Counted from the first letter of the stretch, positions 8,759 through 18,923 are shown. The stretch is 64,000 nucleotides of DNA from CAVTBX01 sp963733135 (GCA_963733135.1 CAVTBX010000004.1:248001-312000), one strand, 5' to 3'. The notes: generated from the letters alone by a model not told the origin. Numbers and translations are program-made.

Positions 8759-9973
8759 GATGGTGCTGTCGTTTCGGCGATGAAGCGCGCGACGGTGCCG
8801 ACCTCGCGCTCGTGGTGGTGCTCCCGGGCGATCTCGAGCCCCCGCCTCACGACCCGGTCCCGAAGCTTGCTCGTCGTCTCGCATTCTCTGCACTGCACCG
8901 ACGAGCGCCATACGATCACCCGCCGGCGCGAGCACACCTGCGGCACCGGCGTCGAGCAGTGACCCGACGCCGCCGACCTCAGTCGCGACGATCGGCGTTC
9001 CCGATGCCATCGCCTCGAAGAGAACCTGGCCCCAGCCTTCCGTCGCGGCCACATGCAGCAGGAGATGAGATCGCCGGTACAAGGCGAGGAGCTCCGCGCC
9101 GAACGGAACGAAGCCGGGTAGTTCGAGCGCGCCCCCCAGCCCGCGCCTCTCGACCGACGCACGTAACGGCGCTGCAAGGCGTCCGGTTCCCGCCCACGTC
9201 ACGGTGTAGCGGCCTGGCGACTCGCGCTCGAGCTCCTCGAGGACGTCGAGAACGAGAAATGGCTGCTTCTCCGGCTCGATCCGTCCCACCGTCAGGATGT
9301 GAATCCGGCCCGACCAGTCGCGGTCAGGGACTTCCAAGGGGATGTCATGTCGGCGCACGAGCGAGACTCGCATGGCCAGGGTGTTCGGGCGAGGACCGCC
9401 GTGCCGCTCCTCCAAATAGGCCCCCACGGCCGTCATTGGCAGTCGTCTGGCCAGCATTCGAAAGGTCATGTCGAGCAGGCGTACTACCCCAAGCGCCGGC
9501 TTCCAACGGCCACTCGGAAGTCGTGCGCGAAAGTACGGGAGAGTGTCCTGGCGTACTCCGAGCACTATGGGTTTCCCGCGCAGCGCCGCCAGGACGACGA
9601 GGACGAAAGCGAACGGTTCCGGCCCGAAGACCCACACGACGTCGACGTGTTCGAGACCTCGCCACATCGCTCGAGCGGTGCCCGCGGCAGCACGCCCGAC
9701 CTGATCGAGCCGAGTCAGTCGAGGGTAGTACGGAAGCGAAACGAGAGCGACACCTCGGGGCAGCGGGTACGCGACTCCTGCGATCGGTCCCCCTGTGCGC
9801 CCGAATACCGTGACAGAGCCGAACTCTTGGCCGACGGCGCACGCGAAGAGCAAGAACGCATATGCGTCCGCCGTAGTCGTGACCCGTTCACCCGGAGGCG
9901 CCTTCGCCGTTCCGTAGAGGGTGTCGACGTAGATTCCGAGCCGCCGTGGCTGAGTTTCGGTCGTCGTGTCCAT
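8746..9973 (-). CDS. Glycosyltransferase family 4 (GT-B), frame break near the C-terminus
   Basis: Retaining GT-B sugar transferase. The N-terminal half has GIYVDTLYG and a Rossmann-like acceptor domain. The C-terminal half has ILTVGRIEPEKQPFLVLDVL and the donor-binding motif ATEGWGQVLFEAMASGTPIV, the classic GT4 E-x7-E region. ATG at 9973 overlaps the preceding gene by 86 bases. Around 8870 the reading frame changes. The downstream frame continues with KLRDRVVRRGLEIAREH and ends at 8746, while the unshifted frame gives low-complexity text ending at 8756. Dropping one base restores a normal C-terminus. Most of the enzyme is intact either way. Confidence 0.85.
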
Positions 9974-11051
9974 GACGGTCTTGCAGCAGCCGAACGGCTC
10001 CGCTGCGGAAGGCTATCCCGAGCGTCGCGCGAACGGCCCCGAAGGGGACGCCGAAGCGCCGGGAGCCCGAGAGAAACCCAGATCCCCACGCGAGGTGCAT
10101 CGTCGCGAAGACGAGCGGTAACGCCGCCACGTCGCGAGGGCCGACCCGCTGTCGCAGGCCGATCCTCAGGCTCTCGGCGCTGATCGCGGCGGCATAGCCC
10201 AGCCCGATCACCCTCGCTGCATCTCGCAGCTTCGAGGCGGGACTCATCGCAATCAGGACCGCGAGGGTCAGGGCAGGAGGAAGGAGGTGTTCGGGTCGCA
10301 TCGTCTCCGGGTGACGACCCGCGGTCTTCGAGCGGTACGTTCCGTACCGCCAGTATTGGCGTGCAAGCGCTGCGAGGCTGTCGCGGGGAACGTGCAGCGC
10401 GGCGAGTTCGGGCAAGCACACCAGTTTTCCGCCCTCCGCTCGAAGACGCGCGGTGAGCTCGACGTCTTCGTTCACGATCCAGCTCTCGTCCCACCCGCCG
10501 AGCGCAAGGAGGGCGTCCCGGCGCCAGATGCCGGTGAAAGCAACCTCAATCTCCTCCTCCGCCTCGATCCGTCTGGGCATACCCCCGCCCGTAGCAAGGG
10601 CAGAGCCGAGGGCCAGAGCGATTCGCCGCGACCAGGCCCCGACACCATGGGGAGTCGCAGGCCCGCTCACATGGGCAACGTCACCGCGCCGCAGGCGCTC
10701 CAGCCCGATCCGTAGGTAGTCCAGCGGGTAGTACGTGTGCGCATCCATCCGGGCGACGTAGGTCCCACGTGCCGCCCGGAGGCCAAGATTCAGGGCGCTC
10801 GGGATCGTTCCGATCGGGTTCTCTATTGCTCGAACCCTCGCCTCCCGTGTCGCCACGCTCTCGACGATCGAGCGTGTACCGTCTCTGGAGCCTCCCTCCA
10901 TGACGAGGATTTCGAACTGTCCCGGGAAACGCTGAGCGAGCATCGCCTGGAGCGCCCGCTGGATGTGGGCAGCTTCGTTGAACACTGGAACGAGGATGGA
11001 GACGTCCACTTTTTCTCCTGCCCCATCCGAAGCGCTGCCGGCCTGGCTCAC
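9888..11051 (-). CDS. Glycosyltransferase family 2, ExoA-like, with C-terminal membrane segments
   Basis: GT-A sugar transferase for polysaccharide assembly. It begins VDVSILVPVFNEAAHIQRAL and has the DXD-type RMDAHTYY and the acceptor motif GGWDESWIVNEDVELTARLR, as in succinoglycan ExoA and related cellulose-synthase-like enzymes. Hydrophobic segments near the C-terminus (ALTLAVLIAMS, DVAALPLVFATMHLAWG) suggest membrane attachment. The start is placed at GTG 11051, 65 bases from the divergent gene; the open frame reaches 11138 but would then overlap that gene's coding start. The tail overlaps the next glycosyltransferase by 86 bases, which is long for this genome and may hide a small sequence error. 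Confidence 0.85.
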   Translation of the reverse strand: MSQAGSASDGAGEKVDVSILVPVFNEAAHIQRALQAMLAQRFPGQFEILVMEGGSRDGTRSIVESVATREARVRAIENPIGTIPSALNLGLRAARGTYVARMDAHTYYPLDYLRIGLERLRRGDVAHVSGPATPHGVGAWSRRIALALGSALATGGGMPRRIEAEEEIEVAFTGIWRRDALLALGGWDESWIVNEDVELTARLRAEGGKLVCLPELAALHVPRDSLAALARQYWRYGTYRSKTAGRHPETMRPEHLLPPALTLAVLIAMSPASKLRDAARVIGLGYAAAISAESLRIGLRQRVGPRDVAALPLVFATMHLAWGSGFLSGSRRFGVPFGAVRATLGIAFRSGAVRLLQDRHGHDDRNSATAARNLRRHPLRNGEGASG

Positions 11052-11116
11052 GATCCGTACCGAGCTCTTGGGAGGGGGATCGCTCGTCCGAAGCTCACGT
11101 TCGTCGAGGCGGTCGA

Positions 11117-12235
11117 ATGACGACGCCCACGCGCACACTCACGTATCTGTTCGCGACTGCGCTCGTCCTACCGCTCACGCTCGGGTCCGGTGGTCAACCT
11201 TCGGCAGGCGTCCACGCCGGCACCGAGGCGCGTCGTCTTGCTCCTCAAACCGAGGAAGCAGGCGAGAGTGCACGAGCCGGAGCACCGCCTGCGGCCTGGC
11301 GTCCTTACGCTCGGACGAGTCCATGGAACACCCCGATCCAATCAAATCCGCCGCTCGCTCGGCGCTCGGACGCCAAGGTGCGCAGCTTGGTGCGAGCCGG
11401 TAAGAGGCGCGGCTGGACGATCGGCGGACGGAACTTTGGTGTCCCGGTGTTCTACGTCGGCCGGCGCGCCCCACGCCGGGACGTCAAGCTCGTCGACCGC
11501 TGGCGCGCGGCTGACCGTCTTCTCAACGTGCCGCTCCCGAAGCGGGCGTTTCCGGATCCCAAGATCGATGGCCATATGGCGATCGTGGATCGAGGGCGGC
11601 GCTGCGAGTGGGACTTCTACGCTGCCGACAAGCGCGGGAAGCGATCTTGGCGGGCCATCTGGGCCAACCGCATCGAGCTCAACAGCGACGGCGTGTTCGA
11701 TCGCGGGGCCGGCGCCCGCGCGTCCTCGTTCGCGCTCCTCGCAGGCCTGCTCCGCCCAGCACACTTCGCTCGAGGAACGATCGACCACGCCCTGGTCTTT
11801 GCCTACCCCTACACGAAACGAGGCAACATCGGCCCGGCGACAACGAATGACGGCAGGAGACGAGGTTTCGGCTACATGCGAGAGGGCGCACGTCTTCAGC
11901 TCGATCCCAGGCTCGACGTCGAGTCCCTGGGCCTTCCGGCCTGGCAGCAAGTCATTGCACGGACGCTCCAGACGTACGGGATGTACCTCGCGGACACGAG
12001 CGGGGGCCCGATCAGCCTCTTCGCCCAGCACCCTCGCTCGGATACAGGCGGTCTCGCCTATCCGTGGGGCTCGACGCTCTACCCGGCGCTACCGCTCCGG
12101 CTCTTGCCCCACTTTCGTGTGCTCGCGAGCAAACCCCGTCCAGACGGCTTCGACCTCAAGATCGGCGGCGGCAACGTCGTGCCGTCACGCTGCGGAAGGT
12201 TCGAGGGCCTCCTGCCCGGGCGGGGCGCGCAGTAG
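11117..12235 (+). CDS. Secreted conserved protein of unknown function in the polysaccharide locus
   Basis: 372 residues. A signal peptide is clear: short N-terminus, hydrophobic run LTYLFATALVLPLTLG (about 8-23) and a small-residue region. The mature part has SPWNTPI, HMAIVDRGRRCEWDFYAA, ARASSFALLAGLLRP and IDHALVFAYPYTKRGNIGPA. These look like an ordered extracellular domain with conserved Trp, His and Asp. I do not recognise an assigned family. Position between glycosyltransferase genes suggests a role on the exported polysaccharide, for example binding, cleavage or modification, but that is inference only. ATG at 11117, preceded by GAGGCGG. Confidence 0.7.
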   Translation: MTTPTRTLTYLFATALVLPLTLGSGGQPSAGVHAGTEARRLAPQTEEAGESARAGAPPAAWRPYARTSPWNTPIQSNPPLARRSDAKVRSLVRAGKRRGWTIGGRNFGVPVFYVGRRAPRRDVKLVDRWRAADRLLNVPLPKRAFPDPKIDGHMAIVDRGRRCEWDFYAADKRGKRSWRAIWANRIELNSDGVFDRGAGARASSFALLAGLLRPAHFARGTIDHALVFAYPYTKRGNIGPATTNDGRRRGFGYMREGARLQLDPRLDVESLGLPAWQQVIARTLQTYGMYLADTSGGPISLFAQHPRSDTGGLAYPWGSTLYPALPLRLLPHFRVLASKPRPDGFDLKIGGGNVVPSRCGRFEGLLPGRGAQ

Positions 12236-12252
12236 CACGACTCAGCGACGGC

Positions 12253-13129
12253 TCAGGCGGCGGCGCTCGCATCCCGCTCCTGTCCCCTGGCCAGCCGGCC
12301 CCGGAGAGCCCCGGAGAGAACACGTCCCGGCTCGGTTGCGAGCTGATACAGCCTGTGCTTGTCGTGCTCCGAGAGCATCGGCAGGCCCTCGATGGCGGGG
12401 AGCGCGAGCTTGACCCAGCCAGGCGCGGGTGACTGTCGCCGATTTTCGCTTCGTGCCGCGAAGAGCGCCCAATGGCGCCGACGCAGCTCTTCGTAGAACT
12501 CGGCGTGTCGAGGCACCCACCGAGACCACAAGCGCTGCCCGTGGAGCCGGTGACGGAGAAACAGGCCAGGGACATAAACGCCTCTGCATTCCACGCTCGG
12601 CGAGAGACATCCAGAGATCCCAGTCCTCATAACCTTCCTGAAGGTGCCAGCCTCCTACGGCGAGCAGCGCGCTCCGTCGATAGAGCACAGTCCCCGGAAT
12701 CCCGGTCAGGTAGGTGACCCTCCACGGATCGAGAGTTCGCTGTACGCGAAGCCGACGCGTGTACCGCCCGAACTGCTCCACGTCGCCCCACGCTGCGACC
12801 GCTGCCGGATCGTCGTCGAGCGCGTCGGCAAGCCTGCTCAGGGCTCCGGGCTCGAGGATGTCGTCCGCGTCCAGAGGGAACACGTACCGAGCGGAGGTTG
12901 CACGGGTTCCGGTCATTCGCGCGGCTGAGAGGCCGCCGTTATCGCGATCGACCACTCGGATGCCGCGGCGCCTCAGATCGGTGAGGACTCGGTGGGTGGC
13001 GGGCTCGTCAGAGCCGTCGTTCACGACGACCAGCTCACAATCCTCTTGCCTCTCCACGGAGGCAAGAGCCTCAAAAAGCGTCCCACCGTCGTTGTAGCAG
13101 GGGATTACGACGGCGATGCGAGTGTCCAT
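12253..13129 (-). pseudogene. Glycosyltransferase family 2, interrupted by a single-base frame shift
   Basis: Paralogue of the enzyme at 7738-8595. Frame one runs from ATG 13129 with IAVVIPCYNDGGTLFEAL, the DADD metal motif and GYEDWDLWMSLAERG, then turns to non-homologous text near 12588. The next frame over continues exactly where the paralogue does: CRGVYVPGLFLRHR against WTGVRLPSVFLFYR, then the long C-terminal stretch down to a stop at 12253. Removing one base in GGAATGC (plus strand 12586-12592) joins both halves without any gap against the paralogue. So the gene is either recently broken or carries a base error. Confidence 0.85.
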
Positions 13130-13157
13130 AAGAGATTCGCCGATCTATCCTAGAGCT

Positions 13158-14711
13158 ATGAATCAGGCGGGAGCACGCGAGAGCCCTACCCACTTCCTGG
13201 AGTCTCTCCGTGATCACTGGCCGATGCTGTTGTTGATCGTGTCCATGGCGCTGGTGGGCGCGGCGGCCTACCTGCTGCTAGCCACCGAGCGGTACCGAGC
13301 CGAAGCGGACGTCCTCGTCCTTCCCGTTCCGCCGGACGATCCCACCTTCGTCGGCATCCCGCTCATCCGAGAGAGCAACGAAAGTCGCGGGGTGCTGACC
13401 GCCGCGCGCCTGATCAAGAGCCCCGAGGTCGCCCAGGGCGTAGAGGACCAGCTCGGGCTCGATCGGAGCTGGAACGAACTCCTGAGCCAGATCACTGTAA
13501 CGCCCCAGGAGCAGAGCAATGTCTTGATCGTGACCGCCGAGGCGGAAAGCGCTAAGCGCGCCGCACAGACGGCGAACGCCTTCGCGGAGGTCACGATCGC
13601 CCAGCGCTCCGCCGAGTTCCAACGCGAGTTGAACAACGTCGTCCAGCGACTCTCTGCCAGGCTCGCCGAGATCCCGGCCGCACAGCAGTCGGCCGCCGAA
13701 GCGCAGGCTCTGTCGCAGCGTCTCGGTGAGCTCCGCACCTTGGTCGGCGCTCCCGATCCGACCCTTCGAATCTCGAGCCGCGCCGTGGCGCCGGCGGAGC
13801 CCTCGTCGCCCCGACCTCTCCTGACCATCGCAGTCGCGATTGCCGCCTCAGTCCTGCTGGGAATCGCCGCGATCGTGCTGCTCGACTCACTGAGTCCGCG
13901 CATCCGACGCGTGCACGAGCTCGAGGAGCTCGGCCTGCCCGTGCTCACGTCTATTCCGGCCGTGCGCCGGTCGGTGATCGAGAGGATCCTGCAGGGTCGT
14001 CAAGAGCGGACACCCGCGATTCGAAACGCGCATCGGGCGCTGCGAGCCGACATCGCCGACGCGGTGGGAAAGCGGGGAAAGCGCACTCTCTTCGTCACGA
14101 GCTCTGGCCCTGACCAGGGAAAGACGATGGCCGCCGCGAATCTCGCGCTGGCGGCCGCCGGAGGGGGCACGCACACCATCCTCGTTGACGCCGACCTGGC
14201 CCGCCCAGCGCTGGGGAGACTGTTCACCGGCGCCAGCCGTGGGCTCGGACTGGACAGCTTGCTCAGCGACGAAGCCCACCCGACGAACGCCTTGACAGAG
14301 GTAGAGGGCGACGAGCGGCACCTCCGCTTGCTCTTGCAAGAGCCCGACGACGGTCGCTTCCTGGATCTCGGCTTTGCGGAGTTGGTACGTGCGGTCGACA
14401 AGGTGCAGGCGCCCGGCGAGCTCGTCGTCCTCGACGGGCCCACCCTCACCGAGGCGCCCGACGCAGTCGAGCTCGCGAAGGCAGCGGACGCCGTCTTCGT
14501 CGCGGTCACGTTGAGCGTCACCCGCCGGGCTGAGCTGCACGAGCTTAGTCGGCTGCTCTTGAAGCAGGGCCTCATTCCCGCCGGCTTCATCGTGACTCCA
14601 CGCCATCTCTGTCACGACCGCCCGCGGGAACGGCCGGACGTGCGCAGGTGGCTAAGCGGCCTTGCCGCGCGACGTCCGTCGCGCGAGAGCAAACCCGACG
14701 CGGCGTACTGA
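13158..14711 (+). CDS. Wzz chain-length regulator fused to BY-kinase-like ATPase (CpsCD/Wzc type)
   Basis: Controls polymer length and export through a membrane adaptor and a cytoplasmic P-loop domain. It has 517 residues from ATG 13158. Helix 1 is at about 22-42, followed by an extracytoplasmic coiled-coil region, then helix 2 at 221-243. The P-loop domain has GPDQGKT at 317-323 (Walker A) and TILVDADLARPALG (Walker A'), and the second Walker region LVVLDGPTLTEAPDA. The C-terminus has one Tyr (the last residue) but no tyrosine cluster, so autophosphorylation as in typical BY-kinases may be lost or replaced. It lies just upstream of the polymerase gene. Confidence 0.9.
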   Translation: MNQAGARESPTHFLESLRDHWPMLLLIVSMALVGAAAYLLLATERYRAEADVLVLPVPPDDPTFVGIPLIRESNESRGVLTAARLIKSPEVAQGVEDQLGLDRSWNELLSQITVTPQEQSNVLIVTAEAESAKRAAQTANAFAEVTIAQRSAEFQRELNNVVQRLSARLAEIPAAQQSAAEAQALSQRLGELRTLVGAPDPTLRISSRAVAPAEPSSPRPLLTIAVAIAASVLLGIAAIVLLDSLSPRIRRVHELEELGLPVLTSIPAVRRSVIERILQGRQERTPAIRNAHRALRADIADAVGKRGKRTLFVTSSGPDQGKTMAAANLALAAAGGGTHTILVDADLARPALGRLFTGASRGLGLDSLLSDEAHPTNALTEVEGDERHLRLLLQEPDDGRFLDLGFAELVRAVDKVQAPGELVVLDGPTLTEAPDAVELAKAADAVFVAVTLSVTRRAELHELSRLLLKQGLIPAGFIVTPRHLCHDRPRERPDVRRWLSGLAARRPSRESKPDAAY

Positions 14712-14713
14712 CC

Positions 14714-16096
14714 TTGGACGCTCTTGCTCGGGAGCGATCGGAGCTCGGCCCGGCCCACCTGATCCAGGGGAGCGCCGGGGTACTTCTGGGCGTGGTGGCC
14801 GGAGCAGCACCAGCTCTGGGACTCCTCTCGGCCGGAGCGATCCTGTTCGTGGTTCTCGCAATTGGGAGCTTGGCGGGAGGTGTGGCCGCCTTCACGCTTC
14901 TCACGTTCTTCGAATCGTTGGAAGCGATGGACGCAGCGTCCGTGAACATCGTGAAGGCGGCTGGGGGCGTGCTTGCTCTCTCCTGGTTCGTGCGGCTCCT
15001 CGGACGGCGCGCTCCGCCACCGTTCCTACTCCGAGCGCACCCCGCTCTCAGCGCCACCGCATGCCTCTTCCTTTGTTGGGCAGCGCTGTCGACCCTGTGG
15101 GCCGAGCAGGCCGGTCAGGCGGCCAGAGACGCGTCGCGATACGGCCTGGTGCTGGCGCTGTTCGTGCTCGTTTTCGCCGCCGTCCAGGCGCCACGACACG
15201 CGCGCTGGATCCTCGGCGCCTTCGTGGCCGGAGCCGTGTTGACCATTTTCCTCGGTGTCTTCTACGACGCACGACAGGACGTTCCCACAGCTTTCGACGC
15301 TAGCCGTCTGAGCGGCGGCATCCTCGATCCGAATACGTTGGCGGCCAGTCTCCTCCCGGCCCTTGCCATTTGCGCCTTCGGGATGTGGGCGGTGCGAGGC
15401 CCGATGCGCTGGCTGTTGGGATCCTGCGCGGCTCTCTTCGTAGGTGCGATTCTGCTGACGGGATCCCGGGGCGCCCTCGTCGGGCTCGCCGTCGTCGTGG
15501 TGGGCAGTCTCATCCTCGGAGGTCCCCTGCGCCGAACCATGCTTGCCCTCGCCTTGGGTCTAACCGCGGTCGCCGTCGGTTGGTACGCGTTCGCCGCGCC
15601 GGCCCAGATGAAGGAACGCATCGCCGACCCGGGCGGAGGAACCGGTCGCCTCGACCTCTGGATGCTCGGCGGGAGAGTCGTCGAGGATCATCCGATCACG
15701 GGGGTCGGAGCAGGCAATTTTCGAGTCGTCGAGCCGCGCTACTTCAGCGAGACGATCAACCTGCCGAACTCCGAGTTCTACGTCGATACGCCCATCGTCG
15801 TGCACAGCACGTACCTCGAGGTCTTGACGGAGCTCGGAGTCGTGGGCTTCTTCTTGTTCGCAGCAATCATCGTCGGCTCCCTCGTCCTGACCTGGCGGGC
15901 TGCGCAGGAGTTCTCCAGGATCGACCCTGCGCTCGAGCTCTGGACGCGAGGTCTCCTCGTAGGCGTTCTGGGCCTGCTGACCGCGTTCGGGTTCATCTCG
16001 GCTCCCTACGACAAGCAGATGTGGCTCTTGCTGGCGCTCGGTGTGGCGCTCTACTCCTTGTCGCGGTCGCTTGCAACGGCACGTGATCCCGGATAG
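14714..16096 (+). CDS. O-antigen ligase/polymerase (Wzy/WaaL family) membrane protein
   Basis: Likely polymerises repeat units outside the membrane. About 12 hydrophobic helices; a large external loop near the C-terminal third contains LDLWMLGGRVVEDHPITGVG and GAGNFRVV, the usual O-antigen ligase signature, followed by HSTYLEVLTELGVVGFFLF. The start is uncertain. TTG at 14714 is 2 bases past the previous stop, while GTG at 14648 would overlap it by 64 bases; neither has a clear ribosome site. The 3' end overlaps the convergent deacetylase gene by 46 bases. Wzx, Wzy and Wzz together point to a Wzy-dependent pathway. Confidence 0.88.
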   Translation: MDALARERSELGPAHLIQGSAGVLLGVVAGAAPALGLLSAGAILFVVLAIGSLAGGVAAFTLLTFFESLEAMDAASVNIVKAAGGVLALSWFVRLLGRRAPPPFLLRAHPALSATACLFLCWAALSTLWAEQAGQAARDASRYGLVLALFVLVFAAVQAPRHARWILGAFVAGAVLTIFLGVFYDARQDVPTAFDASRLSGGILDPNTLAASLLPALAICAFGMWAVRGPMRWLLGSCAALFVGAILLTGSRGALVGLAVVVVGSLILGGPLRRTMLALALGLTAVAVGWYAFAAPAQMKERIADPGGGTGRLDLWMLGGRVVEDHPITGVGAGNFRVVEPRYFSETINLPNSEFYVDTPIVVHSTYLEVLTELGVVGFFLFAAIIVGSLVLTWRAAQEFSRIDPALELWTRGLLVGVLGLLTAFGFISAPYDKQMWLLLALGVALYSLSRSLATARDPG

Positions 16097-17064
16097 TGGC
16101 CGGCGATCGCGAGTACGAGCTGGGCGGCGAAACGCTCAATCGACCGCAGGGTTGCCTCGACTCTTGGGACCCACGTCGGGTTGGTCGTTGCGGTGACTGC
16201 CGTGTTCCCACCGGCGAAGGCGACGTGGAACCCCGCTCGCCGAACCGCAGCCGCCACGGATGAGTTCGTCCGGCCGTGTGGGTACGAGAACGATGTCAAA
16301 GGCGCGCCGGCGATCGCCTCGAGGGCGTCGCGTCGCTCGCGGAGGGTGCGGTCGAGGGCGTCGGCAGGCAGGCTGGGGAGCGGGTCATGTCGGTAGGTAT
16401 GGAATCCCACGTCAAGCCCGCGAGCACAGAGGCTCTTCACCTCCTCCTCCCTCAGACCGATGCTCGCTTGTGGGCTGGAGCACGTACTGGCACGGAGCCG
16501 CGAAGCGAATCGCTCTCGCTCGGTCGGGGGCAGATTCTGTATGCGACGCGACAACATGTGGATCGCACCTGGAACCCGGAGGAGTGCAGCCTCAACCTCC
16601 GACGCCGGAAGCGGTGGCAGCGCCGACGGTCGGACAAGGCGCTGATCCACCGCGGTCTGGAGATCCTCCCACCAGAAGGCGAAGGGCTCTTCGAGCGATG
16701 CCCCGCAGAGGAAGAAGGTGGCGGGGAGACCCGCTGCTTGGAGCAGCGGGGCCGCTACCCGAGCATGCGAGGAGAGGTCGTCGTCGAAGGTGATCGCCAC
16801 GGGGAACTTCTCGCCTCTTCGACGTCGTCTTACGGCCCCGAGCAGCTCGGTCGCGGGGACGACCCGGTACGTACTGCGCAGTAGGTCGAGCTGCTGCTCA
16901 AACAACGAACGTCCCAGGGCCGGATTGAGCTCCCGCTCCGGATCGCCGGGAGGATCGCCGACACGGTGGTAGAGGAGAGCGACTCCGACTTGCCTGCTCG
17001 AGGTACGAAGTGTCCGCTCGGCGACCCGAGCCAGCGCGAGGATCGTGCGTCTTCGAGCGTTCAC
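16051..17064 (-). CDS. Polysaccharide deacetylase (NodB/CE4 family)
   Basis: Predicted metal-dependent N- or O-deacetylase acting on a sugar polymer. The protein has 337 residues. Motif 1 is TFDDD (about 93), a histidine motif is FHTYRHD near residue 225, and FSYPHGR gives the next active-site block. YHRVGDP near residue 32 is the common N-terminal signature of this subgroup. No signal peptide is evident, so it may be cytoplasmic or use a non-classical route. It converges with the polymerase gene and is head-to-head with a GNAT-type gene 14 bases away. Confidence 0.88.
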   Translation of the reverse strand: MNARRRTILALARVAERTLRTSSRQVGVALLYHRVGDPPGDPERELNPALGRSLFEQQLDLLRSTYRVVPATELLGAVRRRRRGEKFPVAITFDDDLSSHARVAAPLLQAAGLPATFFLCGASLEEPFAFWWEDLQTAVDQRLVRPSALPPLPASEVEAALLRVPGAIHMLSRRIQNLPPTERERFASRLRASTCSSPQASIGLREEEVKSLCARGLDVGFHTYRHDPLPSLPADALDRTLRERRDALEAIAGAPLTSFSYPHGRTNSSVAAAVRRAGFHVAFAGGNTAVTATTNPTWVPRVEATLRSIERFAAQLVLAIAGHYPGSRAVASDRDKE

Positions 17065-17078
17065 GCGGAAGGCGGAAG

Positions 17079-18179
17079 TTGAGCGGGATCCGGCCCCTCG
17101 AGCGAACCGATCTCCAACAGGTCGCGAGCTTATACGAGTTCGTCGTGCGCTCCGGCTCCCGCAAGCCTCCGGCCGGTCTCGCCCGGCACTTCGAGCGCAC
17201 CTTCCTCGAGCACCCTTGGGTCGACCCTTCGATCCCTTCGCTCGTGTACGAGGACGAGTCGGGAGCGGTCCGAGGCTTCATCGGCTCGCACGTTCGCCGC
17301 TTTCGTTTCGACGGGGAGGAGATCCGGATCGCTTACCCGGGCCAGCTCGTCGCAGATCACGAGAGCCGCGGCAGGGCGCCGGGCTTCTTCCTGCTGCGGG
17401 CCTACCTCGGGGGCTCGCAGAGCGCGACCGTCACCGATACGGCGGGCCCACCGACTCGGCGGATCTGGAATGCGCTCGGCGGCAGGCAAGCGCAGATCAA
17501 CTCCGTGGAGTGGTTTCGCTTCTTCCGCCCCTGGCAGGTGCTCGCCGAGCGTCTCGGCGCCAGGAGAAGGTCGCCCGCCGAGCGGCTGAGCTCCCTGCTG
17601 GACAGCCTGACCACCCGCTTGCCCACGCGGCTACGCCCGCCTCCCCCGCCCACGGCTCCGCTGGAACGGCTCGGGGCGCCCGAGCTCGTGGGCGCCATGG
17701 CGGCACTCGGCCCCGCCTGGCGCGCTTATCCCGACTACGACCTCGCCTACTGCGACTGGCTCCTGGCCGAGCTGAACCGCGTTCGAGCGCATGGGACGCT
17801 CGTCTGCCGCCTCGTGCGCGACGGCAAAGGCGACGTCGGCTGGTACATCTACTACGCGCGAGCGGGACGCGTCGGCCACGTCCTCCAGCTGGTCGCGAGG
17901 CCGGGACACACGGGTGCGGTCGTCGACGCGCTGTTTCACGACGCGTTTCGCCGAGGTCTCACAGGCCTCCGCGGTCGAATGGAGCAGAGGCTCTTAGAGA
18001 CGCTCTCGAGTCGGCGCGTGTTCCTCCGGCGAAGCACCATGGGCGACACCTTGATCCATGCGCGAAAGCCTGAGCTGGAACGGGTGCTCCTCTCGGGCGA
18101 GGCGCCCCTGTCGCGCCTGGACGGGGAGTGGTGGGCAGGCTTCCACCTGGAAGCTTTCTCGAGGCGCGAGGACGGCTAG
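17079..18179 (+). CDS. GNAT-family acyltransferase, tandem-domain (first paralogue)
   Basis: 366 residues from TTG 17079, chosen because GGAAGGCGG lies just upstream and longer starts run into the divergent gene. The N-terminal half has PSLVYEDESGAVRGFIGSHV and AYPGQLVADHESRGRAPGFF, a GNAT beta-4/pyrophosphate-loop pattern. The second half has DVGWYIYYARAGRVGHVLQL, a second GNAT-like sheet. It aligns along its length with the product of 18916-20037. These resemble FemAB/CelD-type acyltransferases placed in polysaccharide loci; the acceptor is probably a sugar or lipid-linked intermediate (inference). Its TAG stop shares CTAG with the stop of the convergent deacetylase. Confidence 0.75.
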   Translation: MSGIRPLERTDLQQVASLYEFVVRSGSRKPPAGLARHFERTFLEHPWVDPSIPSLVYEDESGAVRGFIGSHVRRFRFDGEEIRIAYPGQLVADHESRGRAPGFFLLRAYLGGSQSATVTDTAGPPTRRIWNALGGRQAQINSVEWFRFFRPWQVLAERLGARRRSPAERLSSLLDSLTTRLPTRLRPPPPPTAPLERLGAPELVGAMAALGPAWRAYPDYDLAYCDWLLAELNRVRAHGTLVCRLVRDGKGDVGWYIYYARAGRVGHVLQLVARPGHTGAVVDALFHDAFRRGLTGLRGRMEQRLLETLSSRRVFLRRSTMGDTLIHARKPELERVLLSGEAPLSRLDGEWWAGFHLEAFSRREDG

Positions 18180-18923
18180 GAGGGTTTGGCACGCACGAGC
18201 CGCCGGGCGGTTTCGCCGAAGGCAGACCACCGAAGGAGCGGATACCAGCCGAAGGCCTTGAGCGCGAACGAGAGCCTCCCGTCGGCCGGGTACACGGGGA
18301 CGCGTCCGTACGCGTAGCGGCCGACGTGGGGCCGCCCGAAGCTGAACGCGGCGTCGAACCGGGCGGCCGCGACTGCCTGGGCTGCGGCCGAGCCGGTCGA
18401 GTACGGATAGGCGAAGTGCCGCGGGGGCTCTCCGGTGAGCGCGGTCAGAAAACGGATGGATGCGTCGAGATCGGACTCCGCCTCGCCGCCCGACGCTGCC
18501 GAGAGGTCGAGGTGCGCGCTGCCATGACTTCCGAGCTCGATTCCGAGCTGCTGGACTTCGACGCAGCTCGTCCTCCGCCATGACGGCGAAGCTGTACTCG
18601 GGCCCGAGCTCCCACGTGTTCCGGCCGCCGACAGAGGCCGTCGGGACGAACAGCGTCGCGGTGAGCCCGTGGCGCCTGAGGATCGGCGCGGCGTGGGTGG
18701 CGACGCTTCGATGAGCGTCGTCGAAGGTGAGGACGACCGTCCTGCGGACGGGCTTGAACGCTGGGTCGAAGAGTTTCGCCGCCGGCACGACGCGGGCGTG
18801 CCGCGCCAGGAAGGACATCTGCCATTCGAACCGATCGAGCGGCACGAAGAGACCAAGTGGATCGCTACCGCTCGGATTCGTGCCCACCGCGTGATAGGCG
18901 AGCACCGTCACTTCCCTACGCAC
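18176..18923 (-). pseudogene. Polysaccharide deacetylase (second), interrupted by a single-base frame shift
   Basis: CE4/NodB-type. From GTG 18923 (with GGAGAGG upstream, overlapping the end of the GNAT gene) it reads VTVLAYHAVG, then VVLTFDDAHRSVATHAAPIL (metal-binding DD) up to AEDELR near 18563. There the frame changes. The adjacent frame continues VEVQQLGIELGSHGSAHLDL, which holds the second metal motif (H-x3-H), then HFAYPYSTGSAA, ending at 18176. Removing one base joins the halves with normal family spacing. It is last gene of the carrier-protein operon. It may be inactive or mis-sequenced. Confidence 0.82.

Noticed and set aside
8756..9177. Separate small genes inside the 3' part of the GT4 gene
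   Set aside because: The extra reading frames are shadows; only the shifted frame at the very end makes sense as the C-terminus of the same enzyme.
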